From Cladorrhinum sp. PSN259 (Eukaryota > Ascomycota > Sordariomycetes > Sordariales > Podosporaceae), in assembly GCA_033725935.1 (NCBI GenBank), contig MU867063.1, positions 491,694 through 555,693 of the forward strand: a stretch of 64,000 bases of DNA, in the 5' to 3' direction. Of the stretch, positions 43,147 through 55,159 are shown in pieces (the first letter of the stretch is position 1; each line of letters begins with the position of its first letter). Under the pieces are notes generated by a model. The model saw only the letters and a program-made list of their open reading frames with translations. It ran no database searches and was not told the origin of the DNA. Position numbers and translations under genes: made by a program.

Positions 43147-43739
43147 TGTTTGTTTGTTTGAGATTTTACGGTGGGAGTTGGGGTTATGTTTCAGTGGCAA
43201 CGGGAAGAAAGTATTTTACCGAGAAGTAAAAGTAGTTCAGCTGGCGTCAGGTAACAACCCTGAAAATCAGAAACACGGATCAGTATACTGATGGGACAAA
43301 TATTGAGGGAAAATTTAAAAGGCAGTGAGGATGGTTTTGATTTAAGGGTATCAAGTTTTCGTGTCTTCATTCCTTCCTGTAAAGCCTTTCAGATCACCAC
43401 AAATTTGATTTGGTGATCTGGATTTTGGCCAACGCGATTGTACGAACGGGCTGGTTGATAACAAGCCGAAATGTATGCACCCGTCTTAGCTTCCTTCTCT
43501 CGGTCGACGAGCTGCCCCTTCAAGAAAGATAGTAGCAGAGACTTCATATTAAGAACGGGCATAGCCTTGTCTCCTTCCCTTCCCATTGTTACTCAGGGTC
43601 CAGGGAATCACCCCTGCAGGTTGCCATTATGAACCCTTACTGAGTATCCCGCTTCCTGATACTTTGAACTTCTAAGCAGTTGTAGCGAAAACCCGGCCCA
43701 GCAAATGTCATGTCCCATTATCCCATGTTCAACATCAGC
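43147..43739. other. Intergenic, tRNA 5' flank and ALB1 3' flank
   Basis: No gene, repeat or RNA recognised beyond the neighbouring tRNA. Confidence 0.5.
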
Positions 43740-44369
43740 CTATAGAACCTCCTCATCTCCCAGAGGCAACGGCTGCGTTATTGGGACGGACTGCGCAAGA
43801 CTCTCTGCGGCATCGGTGCCATCCATTTCCACGTTACCATCCTCGTCGGCGTCGGCATAAAACTCTTTCACCATGACGTCTTCGTCCATCTTCAACAGTT
43901 GTCTGTTTGAGAGCTTCTTGGGCGGTGCCACACCGTTCACGTCGCCATTGATTATCTCCCAAGGTTTCCTTCTGAGATCGATGACCTTGGCTGAGGCTTT
44001 GCTCTTCTCAACTTTGGTCATCGTACGCTCCATGATGGCCTCGGCGCGATCCATGTTCTTCTCCTGCCGTTTCCTGGCCTTGGAGCTGAGAACTGATTTG
44101 CGCCCACCCTTCTTCTTGGTAACACCTCCTGATCGATACGCAGCGAGGACGGCAGGTCGGTTGTCGACAGAGTCTTGTGGCGCTCTGGCTTCTTTCAGCG
44201 ACTTGTCGGTGTCGATGTCGACGGGCATGTCCCGCCTCGCGGCGCGGGAGTGCTTTGAGAGGGCTGTTGACGGACAATCAGTGTTAGCTATTGTTTTCAG
44301 AGTCGCAAGGAAGATATTTCTTCACCAATGCATACCTTTTTTGCCCTTGCTACCTACTGCCTTTACCAT
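43740..44369 (-). CDS. ALB1: Ribosome biogenesis protein Alb1
   Basis: Small basic shuttling protein that works with Arx1 on pre-60S ribosomal particles. Exon 1 is 44369-44336 (MVKAVGSKGKK) and exon 2 is 44263-43740; the 72-nt phase-1 intron is GTATGC to AACAG. The product is 185 aa. The join yields the family N-terminus KALSKHSRAARRDMPVDID. Next come the motif RKRQEKNMDRAEAIMERTMT and a segment RRKPWEIING, then an acidic C-terminus. The order and composition match the Alb1 family. Confidence 0.85.
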
Positions 44370-45217
44370 CTTGTCGCTGTGTGTCCAACTGAGCGTCGCC
44401 GTTATCGATGCGATAATCGTGGAGAATATCTTATCAGCTGGATAATTTTTATTTTGCTCTCTGCAGTCAAAAAAATTGAGTGGGGTCAAAAACCATTCCC
44501 CACTCAAGCCCACCCGCAGGGATTACTCAACATCTTCGACATCCCTGCGAGCTTTGTTTTTTTAGTGTGACGCCAGGGGAATGGCAACCAAACAAAACGG
44601 GAGGAATGGGAAAAGCAGATGGACACCGTTTCTTCTAGTAAATTTGTTGGCTTCTATCACATGTTTTTTTTGGGGAGGAGGTATCATAGACCTACGGATG
44701 CTACTGCAGCAAAACTGTATGTACATGAGATCGGAAATTCTTTCTCATGGGGAGAATTTGGCCGGGAATAATCAATGGTAAAGGAATAAACTGTGGGTAT
44801 ACAAATTCGGCTGAACTTCCAGGTTGTAGTAAGAAGATTGAAGGGCGGTGGTGCCTGCCCCGCCAGATTCCAGGCGGCCGATTGCTGGCGCCAACCTAGG
44901 AAACGTCAAGTTGTCTCCCTGTTGTCACCGTCCTGCACCCACAATGCTTTTGAACCTGCACCTGCAGCCTGTCAACATATCAACAAACTCGCAGCTTCTA
45001 CTCTGATCTCGGCAAACATTTGGGGACGGGAGCGAATGCGTTCGGTCATGGCAGTTCATTCTTCGCATTTGTTATTTCCCACGTCCCTCGTCGCATGATT
45101 TTCTAGGCCTCGGTCCTGGTTACTCCTTTCTTCCTCCTGGAAAGTCCCTGTTTCCCGTTCCATCGCCCAGCGCCAGTACGATTGTTCGACCTCGCTGCTT
45201 CCCTGTCTCGAGCCAAA
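44370..45217. other. Divergent intergenic region, ALB1 / ubiquitin protease
   Basis: Promoter-side sequence for both genes. Short ORFs only; nothing else recognised. Confidence 0.5.
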
Positions 45218-47164
45218 ATGAGTTACGACGCCAGGACCCTAGTGCAACGACTCGAATCGCATTGCAGTTCCGATGTATATCAGGGCTGTGCCTCAGTTCA
45301 GATACGCGACCGCCTCACCAAGCCAACAGTCATTATTACACTCGCAATTGTCGTTCTCACCACCGTCTTTCACCGAATAGCACATCGCCAGGGTAGGGTT
45401 CCTTCGTTATCGCAAACTCTATGGGACGTTCTGGCACAGGTCGTTCCTGCGCAATTGCTCTACGCAATCGAACAACGCTTTAGCCCGTCGCTTTTCCCAC
45501 GTCCCTCGGTGTTCGGGTCTTCGCCGCCTGAAGCACCCGTGCAAAAGAGCTCCACCTTGCAGAGGGTTTTGACCCAGGTCTCTCAAGCCGGACGCAAGAG
45601 CTTGGATAGCCTCTCCTCTGCTTTGATTATGGCGGGCACAGGGTCGGCTGACCAACCCCCTGGACTGGGAAATAGGGACAACTCTTGTTTTCAGAATAGC
45701 ATTCTCCAAGGTCTTTCCGCCCTTAAAACACTTCCGACGTTTCTCGCCGAAATATCTTCAGAAAACGACGACCGTCGAACTATCAGAGCACTGCGGAATC
45801 TGATTAACGACTTGAACCGACCTTTGAACAGCGGGAAGACACTGTGGACTCCGCATGTACTAAGGAGTATGAATACTTGGCAACAACAGGATGCCCAAGA
45901 GTACTTTGTCAAAGTTCTCGACCAAATTGACAAGGAGATCACCAAAACCGTTCAGGGTCAAGAAGCGTCTTCACCACAGCTTGACAATGACTGGGCTCAA
46001 GATGACTCGGCAGATAGCCAACATAGCGATGACAGTGGCTACCAAAGCATGAATAGCTACTCGAAACCGAGGTCAACCCGCCGACTTAGGAGGACACCTC
46101 TTGAAGGCCTCATCGGCCAGCGGGTGGTTTGTACCAAGTGCGGCTACTGCTCGGGCCTTTCGCTGACTCCTTTCAATTTTTTGACTCTCTCACTTGGGAT
46201 GGGCCGCGTCGAGCACGACTTGTACGAGAGGTTGGATTATCTCACTAAAATCGAGTCCATTCAGGGGGTTGAATGCAACAAGTGTACCCTCACTCAGTTT
46301 GCAGGCAACCTCGGGACTATGGTCGACAAGACAAACGGACAAGTATTTGAATTTGTCGGGCGGCTCAGAACTATCAAGGAGGCAATCGAGGAGGAAGACT
46401 ATGAGGACGAGACGCTGAAAGAAAAGTGTCGTATTCCCAAAAACAAGCGCGTCTGTTCGACAAAGACGAAACAGGTGGCCATCGCACGAGCACCGCAGAG
46501 CATCGTCTTTCATACAAACCGGTCGGTTTTTGACGAAGCTACTGGCAGCCTGTTCAAGAACAATTCACCTGTCCGGTTCCCCACCGAGTTGGATCTCGGG
46601 CCTTGGTGTCTAGGGAGCTCGGGTCTCTTCGAAGATGAGGAGCAGTGGCCTACGGAGCCGTATGAGTCTATGGTAGCAGGCGGAGACGCGGCGTCCAGAA
46701 TCACAGGACCTCTGTACGAACTGCGTGCGGTTGTTACGCACTCAGGTGCACATTCTAACGGACACTATGTTTGCTACAAAAAGTACCCAAAGCTCTGCAA
46801 AGAAGAGAAGGAGACCGAAGAGATGGACTCTACAACCAAAGACGAGGATAATGACTGTGATAGCGAGCAGTTAGCCAAGCCGCACGGCGAGGTAGAGCAA
46901 TGGTGGCGACTAAGCGACGACAATGTTGTCAAGGTGGACGAGGATTGCGTTCTTCGCCAAGGCGGTGTGTTCATGTTATTTTATGACTGCGTTGACCCCA
47001 ACGCAGTGTCGGCGGATATCTCCAAAGTCTCTGGGATAGGTTTGAAGGAGGACGAGACCGGCGAGATCGGAAGCACTGACAAAGGGACACTGCCAGATGA
47101 CCTTGATCATTCACTCTTGATTGCGTCGGCTGTCCCATTGCCAGATGACAGCGATGATGACTGA
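45218..47164 (+). CDS. Membrane-anchored ubiquitin carboxyl-terminal hydrolase
   Basis: 648 aa, one exon, starting at ATG 45218 (MSYDARTL-). USP-type deubiquitinase. A transmembrane segment near residues 37-51 (TVIITLAIVVLTTVFHRIA) suggests ER or mitochondrial membrane attachment, as in yeast Ubp1 or Ubp16-type enzymes. The Cys box is GLGNRDNSCFQNSILQGL (nucleophile Cys157). A zinc-ribbon-like pair CTKCGYC and a later CNKC lie in the middle. The His box is THSGAHSNGHYVCYKK, and the C-terminal WWRLSDDNVVKV completes the fold. All catalytic motifs are present, so activity is expected. The substrate is unknown. Confidence 0.9.
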   Translation: MSYDARTLVQRLESHCSSDVYQGCASVQIRDRLTKPTVIITLAIVVLTTVFHRIAHRQGRVPSLSQTLWDVLAQVVPAQLLYAIEQRFSPSLFPRPSVFGSSPPEAPVQKSSTLQRVLTQVSQAGRKSLDSLSSALIMAGTGSADQPPGLGNRDNSCFQNSILQGLSALKTLPTFLAEISSENDDRRTIRALRNLINDLNRPLNSGKTLWTPHVLRSMNTWQQQDAQEYFVKVLDQIDKEITKTVQGQEASSPQLDNDWAQDDSADSQHSDDSGYQSMNSYSKPRSTRRLRRTPLEGLIGQRVVCTKCGYCSGLSLTPFNFLTLSLGMGRVEHDLYERLDYLTKIESIQGVECNKCTLTQFAGNLGTMVDKTNGQVFEFVGRLRTIKEAIEEEDYEDETLKEKCRIPKNKRVCSTKTKQVAIARAPQSIVFHTNRSVFDEATGSLFKNNSPVRFPTELDLGPWCLGSSGLFEDEEQWPTEPYESMVAGGDAASRITGPLYELRAVVTHSGAHSNGHYVCYKKYPKLCKEEKETEEMDSTTKDEDNDCDSEQLAKPHGEVEQWWRLSDDNVVKVDEDCVLRQGGVFMLFYDCVDPNAVSADISKVSGIGLKEDETGEIGSTDKGTLPDDLDHSLLIASAVPLPDDSDDD

Positions 47165-48505
47165 GGCTATTATTTGGGTTTGCATAGCGATGGCGTTTTG
47201 GTTGGCTTCGCAGGTATATCATGCTGGTTTGAATCCTGGGCTGGGGTCTAGTTCCATAATAGTGTTTGCGTTGTCAACATGAACTAGACAGCGCTTAAAA
47301 AAAAAGTTATATACGAGGCGTATGGCCATATATGGATGAGCTTGAAATGACGTCCTTGAACCATTGTGAGCATGTCTTTGATACCCGGCGCAAAGTTCAA
47401 ATCAGGGTAATTCAAGTCTTAGTAAGATTACCCACAAAGCATCTAGCTTTCTGTTCCATATCTCAAGGACAGTCATATCCCTTTCAACAGTATATATAGC
47501 GCTTACAAGCGTTTGAATGGATATTTCCGGACGTTCGACCACCGTTGAACCAGAAGAAAACGACCCCACAAGGCTGGTTTGCTCACACGATACGGTTCGA
47601 AGTCCCGAGGTTCCCAAGTCGCAACTGGTTTGTTAGGTTCATGGCGGAAATGTGACCCGATATCCGTTGCCCATTGGGAGGTTGCCCCCCTCATCTGATC
47701 CGAGAGGTCGGATACGGTGGCTTGCTGCCCTAGCGGGATATCCACTAGAGGAGAAGCCTTGCGGGCGCTAATAGCTGTTCAGCTGGTAAGGTATACAGTA
47801 TGTCTACACTAGGTATCGCGCGGCTGGCGACGTTGGCACACGTTTATACACTACAGATCAAAGGGGGTCCGAAAACGTTTGCTAGGTAGATAGGTATTAG
47901 AGGTCTTTCAAAATGTTTGCGGCGCGTTTTAAAAAGGATTGCTGCATGATTCTAAGAACCAAGACCACCCAAGACGGAGACCAGTCGATCCTTCCGTGGT
48001 TGGTATGCCAGTGACTGCACTGGGGTGGTGGTCTCAGTAGCTTGGTCACCCCTGCCGATTCCCCAGCTGGTTCCAAAAAGGGGAAAACTTTCCTGCAGGG
48101 TAACGGCGGGGACTCTCATTCAGCTTTTGCACTCATCCAATCCGGGGTACAACAGGATTCCCATCTGGTTGGCGGTGGTGATCTGGAGGTAATACGAAAT
48201 GTTTCTTTTTGTTGGTTTTCTTTTGTAGATTTGCAATATTCCTTTTTCCTTTCTCCTTACACAACAAAAGTCTTGGGAAAAGCCAAATGCTGCGCGACCT
48301 GACAACTGCCCACCCTGAGCTATCCGTGCCGACGATATCAACTCGTTGTTTCCAGCGATCCGACGCACACCAACAACCCCTCTCCTCAATCCCCTTGCGG
48401 CTCCAGGGGACCGTCCGTCTCGAACCTAGCAAGCCTGCAGTCCACCTCCTTGGCTGACGCTTCCACCACCGCAAAAATATCTGCTACATATAAACGAAAC
48501 AAATT
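47165..48505. other. Intergenic region before the transporter gene
   Basis: Contains short ORFs, including two overlapping minus-strand frames (47402-47745) with protein-like composition but no ATG-supported gene model or recognised family. The last about 300 bp are probable leader of the transporter gene. Confidence 0.45.
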
Positions 48506-50018
48506 ATGGCCGTCGACGATGTCGAGAGACAAGGTGAGAAGCTACGGCCCGCCGCCGGACGACCATTACACCCAGCATTCTTTATTGCGTGAGTTTAAAA
48601 CTATTTGCGCCCGACAGTAAAACAAAACTTGCAACCGATATTAACCGCTTTGGTGTTTACTTTGAGAGAACAGAAGCTGGATATTCTTCTCCAACGTGAC
48701 GATTCTCTTCAACAAATGGATCATTGACACTAGGCAATTCAGTAAGAACACACAACAACAAACTCTTTGCCTCATGTTGTCCTCAGACAAGCTAACCAAC
48801 TCTCTCTTTTTTCTCTCTTGCAGGATACCGTACGTTACCCCACGAACAAACACCACTCCCCTTTTTGCCCACTTACAACACCCGACTAATACCTTTGAAA
48901 CAAAATAGCCGTGATCCTAACATGCTGGCACCTCGTCTTTGCGACCGTTGCGACGCAGGTCCTCGCGCGAACCACGACCCTCCTCGACGGCAGGAAAAAA
49001 GTAAAAATGAACGGGCGGACCTACCTGCGCGCCATCGTCCCCATCGGCCTCCTCTACAGCGCTAGCTTGGTCTGCAGCAACATGGTCTACCTCTACCTCA
49101 GCGTGGCCTTCATCCAGATGCTTAAGGCCGCCGCCCCCGTCGCCGTCCTGCTCATGGCCTGGACGTGGGGGGTCGAGGAGCCCTCCCTTAAGAGATTCCT
49201 CAACGTCTTGGTCATCGTCTTTGGCGTGGCGCTGGCTAGCATCGGCGAGATCGACTTTAGCTTCATAGGGTTCATGTTCCAGGTCGGCGGGATCGTGTTT
49301 GAGGCCATGAGGCTGATCATGATCCAGGTGTTGCTGTCCGGAGGCGAAGATGGGGACGACAGCGTGAAGAAGATGGATCCGCTGGTTAGTTTGTATTATT
49401 ACGCGCCGGTATGCGCGGTGATGAATATTGCGATCGCGGTTGTTTCCGAGGCGGGCAAGTTTGATTTTGCGGATCTGCATAGGGTTGGGTACATGTTGCT
49501 GCTGTTGAATGCGCTGGTGGCATTTTTGCTTAATGTTAGCAGTGTGTTTTTGGTAAGTTTTTGTGAACAAAAAGTTTCTAACCCATAACGTGAGCTGACG
49601 ATAGAACTACAACTAGATTGGCAAAACCTCCGGCCTCGTCATGACACTGACGGGCATTCTGAAGAATATCCTCTTGGTCGTGGTGGCCGTCATGATCTGG
49701 AACACGTCCATCACGGGCCTCCAAGCTTTTGGGTACACCATTGCTCTTTCAGGTTTGCTGTATTACTCGCTCGGGTGGGACCAGATTGCGGTGATACTCA
49801 CGACGGCGGCGCTCTACGCAAAGGGCGGTTGGGAGCAGCTCACGGGTACCGGCAGCGGCGGCGAGGATTCGACCACGTCCACGGCGGGAAGGTTACCTTC
49901 TGCTGTGCGCAGAGCCCTGGTTATGGGCCTTGCGGCGATTACCATCGTCATTTTGGTTGGAGGATTCCTTTACGGGGGTAACTCAGATGAACAGTTGGGG
50001 ATAGCACCTGCGAGGTAG
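48506..50018 (+). CDS. Triose-phosphate-translocator family (DMT) transporter
   Basis: Ten-helix drug/metabolite superfamily transporter, about 400 aa, probably in Golgi or ER membranes carrying a sugar-phosphate or nucleotide-sugar; the substrate is unknown. Five exons: 48506-48588, 48674-48741, 48825-48830, 48909-49552 and 49617-50018. The third exon is only 6 nt (GATACC); it is flanked by TTGCAG and GTACGT and is needed to restore the conserved run from TRQF through RYPVILTCWHLVFATVATQ. Landmarks include SWIFFSNVTILFNKWIIDT, AFIQMLKAAAPVAVLLMAW and GIVFEAMRLIMIQVLL, with SGLVMTLTGILKN in the last third, all typical of the TPT domain. Confidence 0.88.
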
Positions 50019-50551
50019 CGTCAGAGGGGTTTGAGAGGGCTTTGGTTTAAATCATTGGCAGACGGGTAACTGGAATTCTTGTCTTGGGTTTGTTTTGGTA
50101 TTCTCCGGCGCAATTTGCTATGCGGGCTCATGTTTACATAAAAGTAATTATTATTATGGGAAAGAGAAAGTTTCATCATGGGCCGGAAAGTTTAGTGTGT
50201 TATGGTTTTGATTTTATCCTTTTTGGATATTATTTACATCTATCTACTCTACATATCTTGGGAAAAAAATTGTAGTCATCAGGGTATCAAAAATTTGCTT
50301 CTGGGAGGGGCAAGATGGAACTTCAGTCTCCTCTTCAGTATGCCCATCCATGTACCACTGCCCGGTCTTCTCAAGAAGCGACTAAAAAGGGCTTCTTGAT
50401 CAATGTAACTAATGACACTTCAATTTCCCCTTCCCACTAGTGCCAGTACGGAAACAACATGATGCTAAGTCCTCTAAACAAGAAGTCTGTTCCGTCTCCA
50501 ATAGGGAAGAGGAGATAGCGGGCAGCGGGGACTGAGAGCGCGGCTAGAAGT
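50019..50551. other. Convergent intergenic region
   Basis: 3' flanks of the transporter and SHG1. AT-rich; nothing else recognised. Confidence 0.5.
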
Positions 50552-53532
50552 CTAAGCACGGCTCCTGCTCCGTCTCCGGTCACGATCGCGGTCCCTATCG
50601 CGGTCCCGCTCTCTGTCCCTATCCCGATCTCTATCACGGTCTCTATCTCTGTCGCGACGCGAGGACACACTGCCCTCGCGACGGGTGCGCCTGTAGTCCC
50701 GGGTATCTCTATCCCTGTCTCTATCCCGATCACGGTCACGGCTCCGGTCGCGGTCGCGGCTTCGGTTCCTTGAGCGGCTGCGCCGTCTCGTGTCCCGGGC
50801 ATCGTCCTTTCGGTCGCGGTCACGGTCATCATCCCGCCTGTCGTCACGTCTATCCCGGTCCCGATCCCTGTCTCTATCCCTGTCGCGGTCCCGAGGACGG
50901 TCACGGGCTCCATCATACCGGTCACCGCCACGATAATCCATGCGATCCCGAGAACAATCGCGATTGCGATCTCTGTCTCTATCCCGGTCCCGATCCCTGT
51001 CACGATCCCGCAGAGGGTCACGCGGAGTCTCGCGCCCACCATCACGAGGATGGTACCGATCATCCTCGTCCCTCTCACGGCGGCGCTTTAGGTCTGGCGA
51101 CCGATCACCAGCGCGGCGGTCCTCAAAACCAGGAAGAGGAAGACCCTTCTCCCGTGCCTCTTTCTGAGCGGCAAGGTAGGCCTTAGCTTCCTGCTCACGC
51201 TTCTTGACTTCGGCCTGCTTCCAGGCCTCCTTTTCCATCTGGTTCAAGCGCGAAGGTGGTCGAGCCAACGACGAGGGCGAGCGAGAGCGGTCCCGATCCC
51301 GGTCTCGATTATCTTTCTCCTTTTCCTTGCTATCCTTGTCCTTGTCTGTTGTATCTTTCTGTCTCTCCCTGTCTCTGCTTCTGTCCCTGGGGCGCTCACG
51401 ATCCCGACTCCGGTCTCGAGGATCAACACGGTTGCGAGATCGACTGCGGTCTCGTCTATCTCTGCGATCACGAGAACGAGAACGGCTTCTCTCACGACGA
51501 CCCAGTCGCAAACGGGACCGAGAGCGATCACGGCGTTCAACTCTTGCTCTAGGGGAGCGGCTACGGTCGCGATCATCGCGGTGTCTCGGACGGCTGCTGT
51601 CTCTCTTGTCGTCGGCTCTGGCAGCTCTGGGAGGTGGTGTACGGCTGCGTTCTCGGCGTTCTGCTTTGATAGGAGGATCCTTGGAGTCATCTTTGCGCTC
51701 GGTGGTACGACCATCTTTTGGCTCCTCTTTGATGTCCCCCTTGCGATCATCCCGCTTGTCATCGCGCCTATCATCACGGCGGTCGTCACGACGGTCGTCA
51801 CGGCGCCTTGAGCGACTTCGTTCTCTTCTATCATCCCTTCTATCCCGAATTCTGGAACGGCTTCTTCTCCGAGAGCGGCTGCGGTCGCGGTCGTCCAATT
51901 TAGACCGTGGTGATCTTGAGCGGAAGTCTCTTCGTCGGCGGTCGTCGTCACGGTCCCTACTCCGATCCCTGCGATGCGTCCGGGAACTGCGCGAAGGACT
52001 CCTACTCTTGCGCTTGTCCTTTTCAACTCGAGGCTCGGTATTTTTTGAATCCTTGACAGCTGCAGACTTGGCATTGACAATCTGTTCCTTGGGGACTGGT
52101 GGCTCTTCCGTTTTCTTGATTTCGGGTGCCTTGGCATCGTTGGGCTTCGCATCAGCAACCTTCCCATCCAGGACCTTTGGTGAGTCGCGACGGAGAGGCT
52201 GTATGGCCGAAGCTGGCTTGGCCTTCCTAGGAGGAGGAACAAGAGCCGCGTCAACCTCCAGTTCAGGTTGCTTGGCTGTAACATGCTTGCTCTCCCTGAG
52301 AAGGTTCTCAAGCGCCTTCTGCTCTAGAAGCTTGTTATCTTCTTCGGTAAGTTGCTTCTTGACTTCCTCCTTTGGCCTGGCATCGCGACTATCACGCTGC
52401 GGACGGTCACGATCTCGATCGCGGTCGCGGTCTTTGTTTCGACTCCTGTCCCTGCTCCTATCACGATCGCGGTCCCTTCCTCTCGATCGATCTCCGGCGG
52501 TGCCACGATAGCTGTCATAGCCCACATGAACCCGCTCCCGGGGTGAACGAGCCCGATCTCGGTCTCGGTGGTCCCTGTCTCTGTCCCTGTCACGATCACG
52601 ATCCCTGCTCCGATCTCTGCTGCGATCTCTGCTCCTGTCTCTGTCGCGTTCCTGTCGCTCCTTTTCTCTCTCCTTTTGGCGCTGCTCTCTCTCCAGCTCC
52701 CGCTCCTTTTCGCGCTGTGCCCTACGTTCCAGTCGCTCTTTCTCTCGACGCTCATCTTCTTCTCGCTCCTTTTTCCGGCGCGCTTCTTTAGCGGCCTTCT
52801 CCTCCTCTCGCCGTTTCATGTCTTCGCGTTCTTTGATCTCACGCTCGAGTTTTCGTTTGTTCTCCTCGATTATTCGAAGGTTTTCCCGGACACGGTCTCT
52901 CTCCTCACGCCGGGCAGCAGTCTCGGCCGCATACTCTTCGTCAGTCTTGGCTCCCAGAATGCGCTCCTCTTCAGCCGCCTCTTCGCCAATTTCGGCACGG
53001 CGGAGTTCGCGAATATTCGCCTCAATCGCGTTGCCGTCGATCAACGAACTAAGTACTTGTTCTGCTCTTTGGTAAATTCCGCGTCGATCCAGGGCACCGT
53101 CAATGAGGGTGATTGCCTTTCCGCGGTCAAGCGTCAGGAGCTGGCCGGGGTTCTTGTCAAGCTCCTCTTGGGCGATTTCGAGAACCAACTGTTTGGCTTC
53201 CTTTGCGTAGTCCTGGACAAACGATTGGTTAGATATGTGATACAGGGCGAGCGCGAAGAGATTTGGCAAGCATAGAAACATACACTTTCCAGGAATCCGG
53301 CCCAGGCCTTCTTCCTAACGTCATCGTAACCACCCTTTTTCTTGAAGTTAACAGCTAGCGATTCGATTGCAGTTCGTTTGGACGAGGTAAGTGGTAACTC
53401 GGCCGCCTTGAATTTTCTTACAGGCGGCGGTGGTGAAACAGTCGCATTCGCAGTCGCCGTTGGATTCGCAGAGGCCTCGGTCGCTGGTGCTGCTCCGGCA
53501 GGAGTTGAGGTTTCTATCGCCATTGCAGACAT
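50552..53532 (-). CDS. SHG1: COMPASS (Set1C) subunit Shg1 with long Arg/Asp-rich tail
   Basis: About 969 aa from exons 53532-53284 and 53212-50552 (71-nt phase-0 intron, GTATGT to GTCCAG). The join produces the COMPASS-Shg1 domain (about residues 35-130): FKKKGGYDDVRKKAWAGFLE, then SDYAKEAKQLVLEIAQEELD, then RGKAITLIDGALDRRGIY. COMPASS methylates histone H3 Lys4. Yeast Shg1 is only about 140 residues. Here a charged coiled coil (about 150-290) and a tail of nearly 700 residues follow, dominated by RD, RS, RE and DRDR repeats typical of splicing-related proteins. The start at 53532 is chosen because the upstream in-frame ATG (53634) adds a segment unlike the family. Confidence 0.87.
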
Positions 53533-54236
53533 GATTGCGTGTGTGAAAAGGAACGGAGAGGACGGTATTGGCGAGAATATATATTCGTCAGTCAACGAGT
53601 CGCAAGGTTGGTGGCCTTCTCGCTCATTCGACACAACGACACGTTGTAACCAGGGGTTTGGAAAATTTCAGCTCATCTCTAGGTATCGTATCCTAAAGGT
53701 TCCAACAGCAAAATGCAATTGTTGTTTGCGGAGAAAAAAGTCAAGGGTACGGTCGCAAGTTTGTTGAACCTAGTTTTTACGCCCAAAAAACCCCCCTTGA
53801 CTTGTCAAAAGTTCAAGATCGCGTTTGCCCATTCAGCAGACACGGGAACCGTGCCAAAGCTCCAGCCCAAAGAAACATTCAAGTGGGGCCCACGGAAATC
53901 TTGGCTTTAGCAGGGATACACCTGCATAACGCTAGCAGGGATTGCGGCGCAACATCCTCTTTCGCACCAGCCACGGTCGAGAATGAGCCACAATGCACAG
54001 ACGAAGCAAGCTTTCCCGCTTGTGGCTTGTAGCTCTCCATGCTGTCAACCACTCAACGTCAGTCCAATTCAATCAGTCAACTGCTGTCGAGAGAGCGTGA
54101 AGCTTCGAAGGATAGCGAAGCCTGGAGTTTTGTCCCCTCCCCCCCTCCTCCTCCACGTCCACATCCGATCACCACTCCTTCAACTGCAATCGAGCAGTGT
54201 TTAAACAAAAGATACAAAAAATACCGTAAAACAAAA
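53533..54236. other. Divergent promoter region, SHG1 / small mitochondrial gene
   Basis: Both genes start outward from this 700-bp stretch. A CT-rich tract lies about 54138-54155. No further gene seen. Confidence 0.5.
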
Positions 54237-54601
54237 TGGTCTCTCGAGTCCTCTTCTGGACCGGCTTCGGTGCGTCCAATTCCAGTTCCAATTCCTTCCC
54301 ACCACCGTCAACAACACAACCAAATTCAGGCTATTCAATTGAGAACTAACACAATCCCACAGGCCTGGTAACCCGCTTCTGGCAACTAGGCATCGAGATG
54401 CGACCCTTCTTCCATAGAAAAACCCTCTGGGTTTATCCCATCTTCGGCGCGACCGGTGCGGGTTTCGGATACTGGCTGCAGGGTGTGGACGACAGACAGT
54501 CGGCTATGTTGGAGGAGCGCAAGAAGAGTATTCTGGAGAAGAGATCACGCAGGGCGTCGAGAGAGGTATCATCAGAGAGCACCGAGGCAGTTGCCCACTA
54601 A
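54237..54601 (+). CDS. Small complex I-like mitochondrial membrane protein
   Basis: 90 aa from exons 54237-54270 and 54363-54601 (92-nt phase-1 intron, GTGCGT to CCACAG). The sequence begins MVSRVLFWTGFGLVTRFWQL and has one hydrophobic segment (LWVYPIFGATGAGFGYWLQG), then a charged Glu/Arg helix. This layout matches small fungal proteins annotated as the NADH-ubiquinone oxidoreductase 14 kDa subunit. Size, single membrane span and tail fit an inner-membrane accessory subunit, but the assignment comes from remembered family resemblance and is not certain. Confidence 0.6.
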
Positions 54602-55159
54602 AACGCTTCGAGCAAGGGTTGTTAGGTGGTAAGGAAGCAAGGAAAAGGGGCTTTTGGGATTCGGAAACATTACAGCATAACAGTAAAAAAAAAGAAGGAT
54701 ATGGGTTGCAGTCAAAGCAGTCAGGCGGATAGGCAGGGATGTCGAAATCAAAAGAAGACAGTACATAACAGTGTTCTTGGTTCCCATGGCCAGTGATACA
54801 ACAGAAGATGGGTGGTAATCTAAGCACGGAAGTTGACAGGCATTTCACGATGCCCTCTTATGGGTGGTACATGAAGTTCATGGAATTTGAATATATAGGA
54901 TCCCTCCCATTACTAGGTTAAACCCCCTGCCTATTGTCCACAGGCTTAAAGCTTATTTTCTTTAGGACGGCAAGGTCGTGCCCAGTTAAGATATAAACTG
55001 AAGCTGAAGAACAATATTCAGCGGCATTTGTAGGTTTATTTTATCTAGAGTTGCGCCTGCTTCTGTGGATATCATCACAAACATATGTACAGAGAGGGAG
55101 ACGTACAACATTAACATTGGGTATCTCCTAAAGTTCTAGCCCCCCCATCATAGCCGCTA
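54602..55159. other. Convergent intergenic region
   Basis: 3' flanks of the small mitochondrial gene and mtIF3. Nothing else recognised. Confidence 0.5.

Noticed and set aside
47402..47745. Minus-strand ORFs downstream of the ubiquitin protease
   Set aside because: Two short overlapping frames without a supported start or recognised family.
51204..52511. 435-codon plus-strand ORF rich in Arg/Ser/Leu
   Set aside because: It is antisense to the RD/RS repeat of SHG1; the composition follows from the repeat codons.
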